Source: a virus
Virus record (IMG/VR): IMGVR_UViG_3300042892_000120
Coordinates: 1 to 29,996 of that record
Length of the DNA stretch: 29,996 bases
Strand: one strand, 5' to 3'
Positions 24,298 through 29,996 of the stretch are shown here, one piece after another (the stretch's first letter is position 1; each line of letters opens with the position of its first letter). The translations under genes and the position numbers were made by a program. The notes beneath the pieces are model-generated. The model had not been told where the DNA came from. It did no database searches and saw nothing but the letters and a program-made list of their open reading frames with translations.

Positions 24298-25415
24298 CGC
24301 CCCGGCAGCGCGAAATCTACGACATGGTAAAGAAACTTGGCGGCAAGCGGGCCGCAGCGCGGGCATTGAACCTTGACCCAAAGACAGTTCGCCGCGCCTA
24401 TATCGTCGCAGAGGCATGGATAAACGCTGACGAAGGAATCAAGGCTGCACTAGAAACAACTGGCCTGTCTATGGAAAGCGGCAGGCACGGCTGGCGGCGG
24501 GTGCAGAACAAAGAAACTGGATCGTGGGATTCGGTTTTCTGGAAGGCCGATGCAGCGCAAGATGATCTAACGTCATGGGCCGATCTATTCCGTGAAGCGC
24601 TTGGGTCTGTGCCTGAACCATTGCCAGCTCCAATGCCTGACAATGTGTCGCATGATCTGCTGCCGCGCTACATCGTCGCTGACATCCACTTTGGCATGAA
24701 GGCATGGAAGGATGAGGCGGGCGAGGAATACAGCATTGAGATCGCCGCTAAACGGCTGGCAGAGGCATCTGCGATGCTTATCAATGCCGCGCCGTATACG
24801 GATCGCGCAATCATTCTGAACCTAGGTGACACGCTCCACCAGAACGACAGCAAGAACATGACACCGACATCAGGTCACATCCTAGATGTCGATGGCCGCT
24901 TTGCACAGGCGGCGATGGCTGCGGTCAGATCACACGTTGCTTTGATCGAGGCGATGAAGGCCAAGCATAAACATATTGAGGTCGTGGTGCTGGCTGGAAA
25001 CCATGATCCAGACTTCACGCATATGTTAGCTATCGCGCTTTTGATGCGATACGAAAACGACGAGCGGGTGACGGTCAATTTCAACCCTGCTAAATTGTGG
25101 TGCATGGAGTTTGGCCGCAACTTGCTGACGGCGCATCACGGCGACAAAACCAAGCCGGATCGTCTGGCAATGCAAGTGGCTGATGCTCGTGCGCCCATGT
25201 GGGGCCGGACGTATTGGCGTTACCTAGATACCGGTCATATACACCAAGACAGCAGCAAAGACATTGGCGGGATCTTCTGGGAAAGCCACCGGGCAATCAC
25301 AACGCGGGACGCAGCTGCGGCTGGTTTTGGCTATACGGGCCGATCAACCATGAAGTGCATCACCGTGCATCGTTTACGGGGCGAGGTTATGAGGCACACA
25401 GCGGCAATAGGGTAA
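24294..25415 (+). CDS. Metallophosphoesterase with N-terminal HTH domain
   Basis: This 373-residue protein joins an N-terminal helix-turn-helix (residues about 5-36, LGGKRAAARALNLDPKTVRRA) to a calcineurin-type phosphoesterase. The metal-binding motifs are DIH at 130-132, GD at 178-179, GNHD at 235-238, HH at 281-282 and GHIH at 314-317, all in the expected order. Such enzymes hydrolyse phosphodiesters or phosphomonoesters with two metals; the substrate here is unknown. The N-terminal HTH suggests it binds DNA. It overlaps the spanin lipoprotein by four bases at the end of the late operon and is followed by a convergent hairpin. A role in lysis is not implied. Confidence 0.88.
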   Translation: MTPRQREIYDMVKKLGGKRAAARALNLDPKTVRRAYIVAEAWINADEGIKAALETTGLSMESGRHGWRRVQNKETGSWDSVFWKADAAQDDLTSWADLFREALGSVPEPLPAPMPDNVSHDLLPRYIVADIHFGMKAWKDEAGEEYSIEIAAKRLAEASAMLINAAPYTDRAIILNLGDTLHQNDSKNMTPTSGHILDVDGRFAQAAMAAVRSHVALIEAMKAKHKHIEVVVLAGNHDPDFTHMLAIALLMRYENDERVTVNFNPAKLWCMEFGRNLLTAHHGDKTKPDRLAMQVADARAPMWGRTYWRYLDTGHIHQDSSKDIGGIFWESHRAITTRDAAAAGFGYTGRSTMKCITVHRLRGEVMRHTAAIG

Positions 25416-25429
25416 TGCGTTTGCATTAC
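25412..25429. terminator. Convergent hairpin, possible bidirectional terminator
   Basis: GTAATGC at 25412-25418 pairs with GCATTAC at 25423-25429 around the loop GTTT. The stem includes the stop codons of the rightward phosphoesterase gene (25413-25415) and the leftward HNH gene (25426-25428). TTT follows on the + strand. The U-tract is short and the stem is not GC-rich, so efficiency is uncertain. It lies exactly where the late and leftward operons meet. Confidence 0.45.
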
Positions 25430-25743
25430 TTTAACCATTGTTTAACCAGCGGCAAGTATTTGTGGTCTTCGCCGTATTTCTCAACCCACGATTCTTTGCC
25501 GTTATGAATTGCGTCTGCGCCTTCTTGGTGGTGCGCCTTGCAAAGCGGGATTGTCTCAAAGTCGCTGGCCTTGGGTGACCCATATCGACCAGAAAATACA
25601 TGGTGGGCATCGCTCGGCCCGTGCTTCAAACAGATCACGCAGGGCAGTTGTTTGACGCGGGCAATGTGCGCCCGCGCCTTAGCTGTGCCACGTTCGGCCT
25701 TGGGTTTCTTCTGACCCAGTGGGCCGCGTTTTGCTAAATCCAT
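25426..25743 (-). CDS. HNH-type nuclease-like protein (Ref/DUF968-like)
   Basis: The 105-residue protein has a basic N-terminus and a zinc-ribbon HNH-like core: CVICLKHGPSDAHHV (about residues 35-49), then TIPLCKAHHQEGADAIHNGKESW. The CxxC, AHH and LCKAHHQ pattern resembles phage proteins related to the RecA-dependent nuclease Ref and to DUF968. It may cut DNA during recombination. It is the last gene of the leftward operon and starts immediately after the TAA of the gene upstream. Nuclease activity is inferred from motif pattern only. Confidence 0.78.
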   Translation of the reverse strand: MDLAKRGPLGQKKPKAERGTAKARAHIARVKQLPCVICLKHGPSDAHHVFSGRYGSPKASDFETIPLCKAHHQEGADAIHNGKESWVEKYGEDHKYLPLVKQWLK

Positions 25744-25935
25744 TTAGGTCAACCATCTTTCCCACTTCAGGCACTGGATGTTGTTCTGCCGCGCCATGTC
25801 ATACAAGTCAGATACTTTTGTCTTGGACTTTTTGGCACGTTGTATGGCCGCTTCAATACGGTCTTTTTCTTCATACAACGGCGGCAGTTTAGCATAGGCG
25901 GCGGTTTTCATAAAGGGCTTTAGAATCCAGTGCAT
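25744..25935 (-). CDS. Small hypothetical protein in recombination operon
   Basis: The 63-residue basic protein reads MHWILKPFMKTAAYAKLPPLYEEKDRIEAAIQRAKKSKTKVSDLYDMARQ..., with a helical basic middle. No known motif is visible. The frame extends to 25989, but GAGGAA lies five bases before the ATG at 25935, which decides the start. The ATG follows the stop of the next upstream gene by one base. It lies between an HNH protein and a winged-helix-like protein. Confidence 0.68.
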   Translation of the reverse strand: MHWILKPFMKTAAYAKLPPLYEEKDRIEAAIQRAKKSKTKVSDLYDMARQNNIQCLKWERWLT

Positions 25936-25936
25936 A

Positions 25937-26197
25937 TCAGTTCCTCGGTCTGGTTGGTGGAAGGATTTTGAGAACGGTTTTTCCTGCATCGGTCAACCGC
26001 CAATGGTTTCCGACAGTTTCAACGACAAAGAATGGCCCATCGTCCGGGGCATCTACACGTTCAGCCCATCCGACCAATTCGAGGCTGTAAAGCGCCGCGC
26101 CATGAACACCGCTGTGAATTGATGTGAAGACTTCTTGCCCGTATTGCTCAATGTCTTTGAGCGCTTGCCACCTTGTGGCGTTTAGTCTGGGTTTCAT
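25937..26197 (-). CDS. Small winged-helix-like protein, unknown role
   Basis: The 86-residue protein has an opening helical part (MKPRLNATRWQALKDIEQYGQEV), a GVHGAALYSLELVGWAERV segment, and the end WRLTDAGKTVLKIL. The LTDAGK pattern is typical of winged-helix wings, so DNA binding is possible, but no direct evidence exists. The start overlaps the stop of the NinB-like gene (ATGA at 26194-26197), with AGGAG upstream inside that gene. It sits in the leftward recombination operon. Confidence 0.7.
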   Translation of the reverse strand: MKPRLNATRWQALKDIEQYGQEVFTSIHSGVHGAALYSLELVGWAERVDAPDDGPFFVVETVGNHWRLTDAGKTVLKILPPTRPRN

Positions 26198-26646
26198 TGG
26201 AACTCCTGTTCATATTTCAGTGCTTCTGGATCAGTTAATCGCACACCTTGCGCCGTCCAGTTCCGCTGCATTTCATCCATAAACGCAGTCATTTGTTTTG
26301 CTGTCATTAGTCTTGTGACTGGCAGATCAAAGGCCTTGATCGCATCAAGTTTATTTTCATAAGGCAGGTCTTTGATTACTCGATCATAAGAAATCCGAAA
26401 CGCCTCATTTTCGGCTCGCAAAATAGGAACGCCGAATCGAAGTTTGCAATCCGCTCGAACATCCTCATGGGTTTGGTCTCCAAGTTGTGTGGCAATGTCA
26501 GTAAACCACCGCTGTGCTAGTCTGTTCTGTGCAGTTGATCTTGGCGCACCTTGTGTCCATGTTACGGTTATTGGCAGTTTGCGCCCGCGCAACAGGTTTG
26601 CAAGCGCTTCAACATGGATGGGGTCTCTGATGACCTTGGTGGGCAT
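26194..26646 (-). CDS. NinB-like recombination protein candidate
   Basis: This 150-residue protein contains PITVTWTQGAPRSTAQNRLAQRWFTDIATQ, close in pattern to the R-S-x-x-Q-N segment of NinB/YbcN-type single-strand DNA binding recombination proteins of lambdoid phages. The rest is helical and basic/acidic mixed (VRADCKLRFGVPIL, LPVTRLMTAKQMTAFMDEMQ). Its place beside Erf and exonuclease genes fits a recombination role. Length is close to lambda NinB (146). The start overlaps the stop of the small paralogue upstream (TGATG). The family assignment is tentative. Confidence 0.6.
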   Translation of the reverse strand: MPTKVIRDPIHVEALANLLRGRKLPITVTWTQGAPRSTAQNRLAQRWFTDIATQLGDQTHEDVRADCKLRFGVPILRAENEAFRISYDRVIKDLPYENKLDAIKAFDLPVTRLMTAKQMTAFMDEMQRNWTAQGVRLTDPEALKYEQEFQ

Positions 26647-26831
26647 CAGCCTGCGCCCTGATTTCTCAAAAATGAAATCAAAACATCTTTGACCTCATCG
26701 TTTGTTACGTTCAATTCCTTGGCTGTTTTTTCAAATGTTTCATACAAGTTATCGCCCCACGGCACGCCGTCTTTTTCTTCGATATTTTCAAAAGTTCTGA
26801 TGATTAACTTTGCATCGATCAAGTTCTTCAT
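26646..26831 (-). CDS. Small protein, tandem paralogue B (NQGAG end)
   Basis: The 61-residue product (MKNLIDAKLIIRTFENIEEKDGVPWGDN...) is clearly a paralogue of the gene just upstream. They share KLIIxT[FY][DE], EE, a W, the helix AKELx[IV]xxDEV and the C-terminal NQGAG. Function is unknown, and I recognise no family. Its ATG overlaps the upstream stop (ATGA) and its stop overlaps the NinB-like start (TGATG). The codons for NQGAG contain AGGGCGCAGG, which can act as the ribosome site of the next gene. It is an acidic, helical protein. Confidence 0.75.
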   Translation of the reverse strand: MKNLIDAKLIIRTFENIEEKDGVPWGDNLYETFEKTAKELNVTNDEVKDVLISFLRNQGAG

Positions 26832-27004
26832 CCTGCACCCTGATTGGTCCAGTGGCTCACCATCACTTCGCTGACCTCATCGCGTGGGATGTCCAGTTCT
26901 TTTGCCACCTTGTCCATCGTCATCGATGCCAAGGCATGCCATATGCCGCCAGCCTCTTCTTCAAGGCGGTCATATGTAGCAATGATTAGTTTTCGATCAG
27001 ACAT
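26828..27004 (-). CDS. Small protein, tandem paralogue A (NQGAG end)
   Basis: The 58-residue product reads MSDRKLIIATYDRLEEEAGGIWHALASMTMDKVAKELDIPRDEVSEVMVSHWTNQGAG; the full frame covers 27004 down to 26828. It aligns along its whole length with the next gene. Shared residues include KLII, T, EE, G, W, AKEL, DEV and the terminal NQGAG. It overlaps the exonuclease stop by eight bases, with GAGAAG upstream. The DNA encoding NQGAG (AGGGTGCAGG) lies just before the next start. Function is unknown; position between exonuclease and NinB-like genes suggests a recombination accessory role. Confidence 0.75.
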   Translation of the reverse strand: MSDRKLIIATYDRLEEEAGGIWHALASMTMDKVAKELDIPRDEVSEVMVSHWTNQGAG

Positions 27005-27611
27005 TAAACTTCTCCCGCAGCTGCTGAAGTTTCATTTCCAGATCGCCAAGGAACTTGATCACCTCGGCCTTGATGTCTGTCTGCGTGGCGTGATCTGCGT
27101 GGACCCGCTGCATCCAAAAATTCATATCGCCCGGCATACGGGGATCGAAGCTGACGAAATCGCACCATTCCCGCCCGCAGCACATCATCTGCACTTGCAT
27201 CTGGATCATGTATTTCGACGGAACCTTGCCAGCCAGCAGCGTCTCAATGTGGGTGGCAGAGTTTGGGCATTTGATTTCGATCAGCCCATCCGATCCTACC
27301 AGCCCATCAGGTGATGCTCCGAAGCCAGCGATGGTCGGGTGTGGAATAAAGCCTGTCTCCACCACAGCCTCGCCTGTCATCAACTCGTAGGCCATGCGGG
27401 CCTGTGGCTCAGTATCCGTTCCCCACTGCATAGCGCTGCTAGAAAAGCCCTCTGTGGGCGTCTGCGTCAGTCGCTCGGTGATAAGCTGGGCCATGTAGTT
27501 TGCACGGCTGGCGCTATATCCCGTCTTGGTGGTCGCCATCACATCGGCGGTGCGGGATGCTGTGACACATCCCAACCGCGCTGCGAACCATTCTTCACTG
27601 CGCTGTTCCAT
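26997..27611 (-). CDS. YqaJ/lambda-exonuclease family 5'-3' exonuclease
   Basis: The enzyme resects double-stranded ends to give single strands for the Erf-type annealing protein. The 204-residue protein has EEWFAARLGCVTASRTADVM at the N-terminus and E76 in the MAYELMTG helix. The catalytic PDGLVGSDGLIEIKCP block carries D102, E112 and K114, equivalent to lambda exonuclease D119, E129 and K131. SKYMIQMQVQMMC follows. The gene overlaps the upstream Erf gene by 17 bases, so the two are co-translated as a synaptase/exonuclease pair. Confidence 0.94.
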   Translation of the reverse strand: MEQRSEEWFAARLGCVTASRTADVMATTKTGYSASRANYMAQLITERLTQTPTEGFSSSAMQWGTDTEPQARMAYELMTGEAVVETGFIPHPTIAGFGASPDGLVGSDGLIEIKCPNSATHIETLLAGKVPSKYMIQMQVQMMCCGREWCDFVSFDPRMPGDMNFWMQRVHADHATQTDIKAEVIKFLGDLEMKLQQLREKFNV

Positions 27612-28191
27612 TTGCCACCCCCAATGCTGATTTTTTGGTCAGCATGGCGATTGCGTCGATCGCTTGCTTTTCGGTCATGTCTTCTAGCTGCTTAACTTTC
27701 CAGTAAGCGCAAAACTTTGCCTCGTCTGTGTTTGTATCAAACATCAGGTCGCTCATTTCCACATATTGCTCTTTGCTGATCAGCTTGCTCGGTTCGACCT
27801 TGGGCGCGGCTTTCGCAGCTGCGTTGCCATCATCATCTTCTGGCGCGATGCCTGTGAGGCTCTCAAGGCCGATCCGCTTGGCATAGGTCGTGGCAGACTT
27901 CATCCCCTGCATATCTTGCTTGTTGATGATCAGCGGCACATCGCAGGAAACGCTGGTTTCGCTTGCGCCATGAACCAGCATCGTGCGCATCACGGCGCCC
28001 TGTTCATCCCGCACCATCATGTGGAACATGGCGATGCCTTGCTCGGTCAGCGCCGGGATGGCGACCGAAACCACATCGGCCAGATCAGCGTATTTCGATT
28101 TAAACGCGGGGTTGGTTGCGCCTTTCACAACCTTGCCCATGCCAGCCTGTGCTGCGCACAAAGCCATGTAGATGTTTTTATGCTCGGTCAT
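27595..28191 (-). CDS. erf: Erf-family single-strand annealing protein
   Basis: ERF proteins anneal complementary strands, and in P22 circularise the genome and promote recombination. The 198-residue protein has the ERF core NPAFKSKYADLADVVSVAIPALTEQGIAMFHMM, then TMLVHGASETSVSCDVPL, and DMQGMKSATTYAKRIGLESLTGIAPEDDDGN (residues about 28-120). The QGMKSATTYAKR motif is diagnostic. The C-terminal region is a charged, helical, family-variable tail. ATG 28191 begins MTEHKN and follows the stop of a 30-residue membrane-protein gene; an upstream ATG at 28209 lacks a ribosome site. Confidence 0.94.
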   Translation of the reverse strand: MTEHKNIYMALCAAQAGMGKVVKGATNPAFKSKYADLADVVSVAIPALTEQGIAMFHMMVRDEQGAVMRTMLVHGASETSVSCDVPLIINKQDMQGMKSATTYAKRIGLESLTGIAPEDDDGNAAAKAAPKVEPSKLISKEQYVEMSDLMFDTNTDEAKFCAYWKVKQLEDMTEKQAIDAIAMLTKKSALGVANGTAQ

Positions 28192-28192
28192 T

Positions 28193-28285
28193 TCAGAACC
28201 CCAATCCATAACCCAAAAAGAACAGGCCGTAGGCCATTACAAAGAGCATCACAGCCCCAACTGCATCTTCGATCCATTCGCGCAT
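28193..28285 (-). CDS. 30-residue single-pass membrane protein
   Basis: This very short gene lies exactly between two genes of the leftward operon. The reading frame 28285-28193 gives MREWIEDAVGAVMLFVMAYG followed by LFFLGYGLGF. A charged, amphipathic start (MREWIED) precedes one hydrophobic segment (residues about 10-29). The ATG directly follows the TAA of the upstream gene, and its TGA is one base from the Erf start. I recall similar MREW-type tiny membrane proteins in alphaproteobacterial phages, with unknown role. Coupled position and the clean N-terminal charge/hydrophobic pattern support it being real. Confidence 0.72.
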   Translation of the reverse strand: MREWIEDAVGAVMLFVMAYGLFFLGYGLGF

Positions 28286-28510
28286 TTAATAAAACTCCAC
28301 TTCAATCCAAAGAGACAGGATGGCGTCCTGCAGCGCTTTTGGCAGTTCTTTTATGTCGACTGGCGTATCCAGAATGAACACTTGGTCAACCTCAACAGTG
28401 TTCATATCGACCTCTTCCCAGACAGGCGAACCCGGCACACCGAAGTCTGTGCGGACGCTCTCTGCGACAAAGCGAACCTTGATTTCTTCACCCTTGTAGT
28501 ATGCTTGCAT
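28286..28510 (-). CDS. Small acidic hypothetical protein, first in leftward operon
   Basis: The 74-residue protein (MQAYYKGEEIKVRFVAESVRTDFGVPGSPVWEEVDMNTVEVDQVFIL...) looks like a small beta-rich acidic domain with no known motif. The start at 28510 is preferred over the in-frame ATG at 28525, because GGGAG (fwd 28519-28523) lies eight bases upstream of it. It is the first gene after the divergent control region and is followed immediately by the 30-residue membrane protein. As the promoter-proximal early gene it could be a host-takeover or inhibitor protein, but nothing in the sequence shows that. Confidence 0.7.
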   Translation of the reverse strand: MQAYYKGEEIKVRFVAESVRTDFGVPGSPVWEEVDMNTVEVDQVFILDTPVDIKELPKALQDAILSLWIEVEFY

Positions 28511-28527
28511 GGTCTTTTCTCCCATTC

Positions 28528-28577
28528 TTGCGTTGTTCGTCTAACATCGGTCTAACGATCTTGCTTGCGCTTGTAAA
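28528..28577. promoter_or_regulatory. Divergent early control region with 11-bp direct repeats
   Basis: GTCTAAC occurs at 28539-28545 and again at 28550-28556, exactly one helical turn apart. A rightward promoter candidate is TTGCGT at 28528-28533, a 17-base spacer and TCTAAC at 28551-28556. A leftward candidate is TTTACA (minus strand of 28572-28577), a 17-base spacer and TAGACC (minus strand of 28549-28554). Both -10 elements lie on the second repeat, so a repressor bound there could control both directions. The hexamers match consensus only moderately, so the promoters are provisional. Confidence 0.38.
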
Positions 28578-28618
28578 CAACTATTTGCATCAGGCGCAAC
28601 TTTGTGCAAGATGGCCGC

Positions 28619-28813
28619 ATGGAAAACACATCACGCATCGCTCTGGCCCAGCACATCAAGGCCGAAAAAATGAAGAAGAAAGATTTTGCTGCCATGCTCG
28701 GTGTCAGCGCATCGCAGCTTTCCCGCTGGCTGTCTGGCTCGGTTGTGCCTGATCGCCTGTCACGCAAGTTTCTGGAGTTTGCCACAGGCGTCTCGTCGGA
28801 TGGCTGGCAGTGA
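28619..28813 (+). CDS. Small Cro/C1-type HTH regulator
   Basis: The 64-residue protein has an HTH_3-type fold: helix (IALAQHIKAEKMKKKDFAAMLGVS) and recognition helix (ASQLSRWLSGS) at about residues 20-40. A short C-terminal helix follows (LSRKFLEFATGV). There is no peptidase or dimerisation extension, so it is Cro-like in size. The ATG at 28619 is within 50 bases of the repeated operator-like sequences, which it may bind. AAGATGG ahead of the ATG is only a weak ribosome site. Its TGA overlaps the next GTG start (GTGA). Confidence 0.8.
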   Translation: MENTSRIALAQHIKAEKMKKKDFAAMLGVSASQLSRWLSGSVVPDRLSRKFLEFATGVSSDGWQ

Positions 28814-29166
28814 AGATTCAGCCCAGCTTTGCCCGCAAGACAGCTAACAAGTATGGCGCTAAGAAAACGATGGTTGGCGAAGTCCAGTTCGCAAGCAAAA
28901 AGGAAGCCCAGCGCTATATGGAATTGCAGCTGCTCGAGCGGGCTGGGGAGATCAGCAATCTGCGCCGGCAAGTCAAGTTTGAACTGATGGGCCAGCATAG
29001 GCCGCTATACACCCGCACGGGCCGGAAGATGAAATACACGGCGGACTTCGCTTATGTTGAAGACGGCGTTGAGGTAATCGAGGAATGTAAAGGCGCTTGG
29101 ACTCGTGACTTTGAGGTGCGCTATGCGGTCGCCATTGCGATGGGATTAAATCTGCGCGTGACCTAG
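28810..29166 (+). CDS. DUF1064-type nuclease-like protein
   Basis: The 118-residue protein matches the DUF1064 pattern as I remember it: KYGAKKT, FASKKEAQRYMELQLLERAG, LRRQVKFEL, KMKYTADFAYVEDG and VIEECKGAWT. Acidic residues E32, D79 and E92 with K94 fit a PD-(D/E)XK nuclease core, including the E-x-K of EECKG. A DNA-structure endonuclease role is therefore plausible. The start is GTG at 28810, overlapping the upstream stop, so coupling is likely. It lies in the early rightward operon with the regulator and replication protein. Confidence 0.82.
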   Translation: MKIQPSFARKTANKYGAKKTMVGEVQFASKKEAQRYMELQLLERAGEISNLRRQVKFELMGQHRPLYTRTGRKMKYTADFAYVEDGVEVIEECKGAWTRDFEVRYAVAIAMGLNLRVT

Positions 29167-29194
29167 AAAACGCTTTATTTGATCTTGAATGAGG

Positions 29195-29306
29195 TATAGA
29201 AAAAGAAGTGGGCAGGGAACGCGGAAACGTTCAACCTGCCCTAAGTAAGCCGCAGCGGGGGAGAAGACCGCTGATCATCGGCAAGCGCAGCATGGATGCG
29301 CTGATC
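29195..29306 (+). ncRNA. Structured untranslated region: three hairpins before rep gene
   Basis: The 188 bases between the DUF1064-type gene and the replication gene hold no convincing gene. A -10-like TATAGA at 29195-29200 has no good -35. Downstream, GGGCAGG (29210-29216) pairs with CCTGCCC (29235-29241), with an inner GAACG/CGTTC stem and loop CGGAAA. CAGCGG (29253-29258) pairs with CCGCTG (29268-29273). AGCGCA (29284-29289) pairs with TGCGCT (29297-29302), extended by GATC/GATC. No U-tract follows the first stem on the + strand, so it is not a rightward terminator. A regulatory RNA or leader structure for rep is possible. Confidence 0.4.
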
Positions 29307-29354
29307 GTGGTTCTACACCGCGATTGGCAACTCCACAACCCAAGGAGTGCCAAG

Positions 29355-29996
29355 ATGCACAGTTTCGACCCAGACATAGCGCAGCGCGTGGGCGTCCATG
29401 CCGCTGTAATCTACCAGAACATTTTCTGGTGGACCCAGAAGAACGCTGCGAACGGAAAGCATATCAAAGATGGGTATGTTTGGACGTTCAACAGCAGAAC
29501 GGCCTTTGCCAAACTTTTCCCATATCTCACTGAAAGCCAGATCAAGACGGCATTGCAGAAACTTTGTGAGAGCGGGCTGGTCATAAAGGGCGAATACAAC
29601 GCATCAAGCTATGATCGAACAAACTGGTATGCGCCGACCGAAAGCGCAAAATGGGTCAACCTTGCCATTGGTCAAGAATCGCCAATGGGCTGGTCAGAAA
29701 AGGCCAATGGGCTGGTCACTGAGGGCCAACCTATACCAGATATAAACACAGATCATAAACCAGTTGGTAAACAAGATAAGGCGGGCAAGCCGCCCGTGGT
29801 TAATGAAGCCTCAGAGATTTTTGATTGTTTGACAATGTGGGCTTCAGAAGCTGCTGTCAAAAGTTTCATCGAGTATCGCAAGAAATCCAAGAGCAAGGGC
29901 TTGACCCTAACCGCAGCCAAACGGCTTGCATCCACCTTACAGGAGATTTTTAATGCAGGAGAAAACCCCGATGACGCACTTGGTCTCGCAGAAGAA
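29355..29996 (+). CDS. Replication initiator protein (O-like), partial
   Basis: The frame opens at ATG 29355 with AGGAG at 29343-29347 and stays open to the window edge, so at least 214 residues are present and the C-terminus is missing. The N-terminal part (RVGVHAAVIYQNIFWWTQKNA, VWTFNSRTAFAKLFPYLTESQIKTALQKLCESGLVIKG) is a winged-helix domain typical of phage replication initiators. A polar linker follows (about residues 105-145). The helical C-terminal domain contains FIEYRKKSKSKGLTLTAAKRLASTL, seen in helicase-loader type proteins. Origin-like repeats lie in the linker-coding DNA, as in lambda O. Confidence 0.85.
   Translation, partial: MHSFDPDIAQRVGVHAAVIYQNIFWWTQKNAANGKHIKDGYVWTFNSRTAFAKLFPYLTESQIKTALQKLCESGLVIKGEYNASSYDRTNWYAPTESAKWVNLAIGQESPMGWSEKANGLVTEGQPIPDINTDHKPVGKQDKAGKPPVVNEASEIFDCLTMWASEAAVKSFIEYRKKSKSKGLTLTAAKRLASTLQEIFNAGENPDDALGLAEE
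29664..29780 (+). repeat. Iteron-like repeats and AT-rich stretch, putative origin
   Basis: The 16-bp sequence GCCAATGGGCTGGTCA occurs at 29681-29696 and again at 29703-29718, with a 22-base period. A related inverted copy, CCATTGG, lies at 29665-29671. Because 22 is not a multiple of three, the two direct copies are read in different frames, so the repeat is kept at DNA level. An AT-rich stretch follows at 29731-29780 (34 of 50 bases A or T). This resembles the lambda origin inside gene O, with iterons then an AT-rich region. Confidence 0.5.

Noticed and set aside
1-29996. tRNA genes, CRISPR arrays, insertion sequences or an attachment site
   Set aside because: I saw no tRNA cloverleaf, no regularly spaced repeats, no transposase and no integrase. 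Absence by eye is not proof.

Overview
The window reads as one contiguous stretch of a P22-like, short-tailed, double-stranded DNA phage or prophage. Genes are packed head to tail with ATGA, TAATG or TGATG overlaps. The order small terminase, large terminase, portal, scaffold, P22-type coat, gp4-like adaptor, gp10-like plug, needle candidate, three ejection proteins and tailspike follows the P22 virion module. The G+C content looks moderately high by eye, and several small genes resemble ones I recall from alphaproteobacterial (Rhodobacterales-type) phages. That host guess is recall and inference, not proof. No integrase, CI-type repressor with a protease domain, tRNA or CRISPR array is visible, so lifestyle cannot be decided from this window.

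Layout. Positions 73-7822 hold packaging and head genes, with a large unknown gene between the terminase subunits and a sigma70-like promoter between large terminase and portal. A strong intrinsic terminator follows the coat gene. Positions 7873-13690 hold small basic proteins, the gp4-like adaptor, two fibre-like structural proteins, the gp10-like stabilization protein, a gp26-position needle candidate and accessory proteins. Positions 13692-19097 hold a transglycosylase and the three ejection proteins, with an internal promoter candidate at 14217. Positions 19150-22627 hold a tailspike with a P22-type head-binding domain and a second receptor-type protein. Positions 22630-24297 are a lysis block (membrane protein, T7-type amidase, holin candidate, two small basic proteins, overlapping inner and outer spanin candidates), followed by an HTH-metallophosphoesterase.

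Positions 25426-28510 are a leftward operon for recombination: an Erf-type annealing protein, a YqaJ/lambda-type exonuclease, a NinB-like protein and an HNH protein, with several tiny genes among them. Two of these are tandem paralogues and one is a 30-residue membrane protein. A divergent control region at about 28520-28618 separates it from a rightward early operon: a small HTH regulator, a DUF1064-type nuclease-like protein, a structured untranslated region and a replication initiator that runs off the right edge. The initiator gene carries iteron-like repeats followed by an AT-rich stretch, as in the lambda origin inside gene O.

How it fits together. Early divergent transcription would make the regulator and replication protein on one side and the Erf/exonuclease pair on the other. 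Recombination and replication would build concatemers for terminase-driven headful packaging into P22-type heads. The late rightward operon builds the virion and then lyses the host. Most novel points: the 608-residue gene between the terminases, the duplicated small genes ending in NQGAG, the 30-residue membrane protein, the hairpin-rich leader and the intragenic origin.
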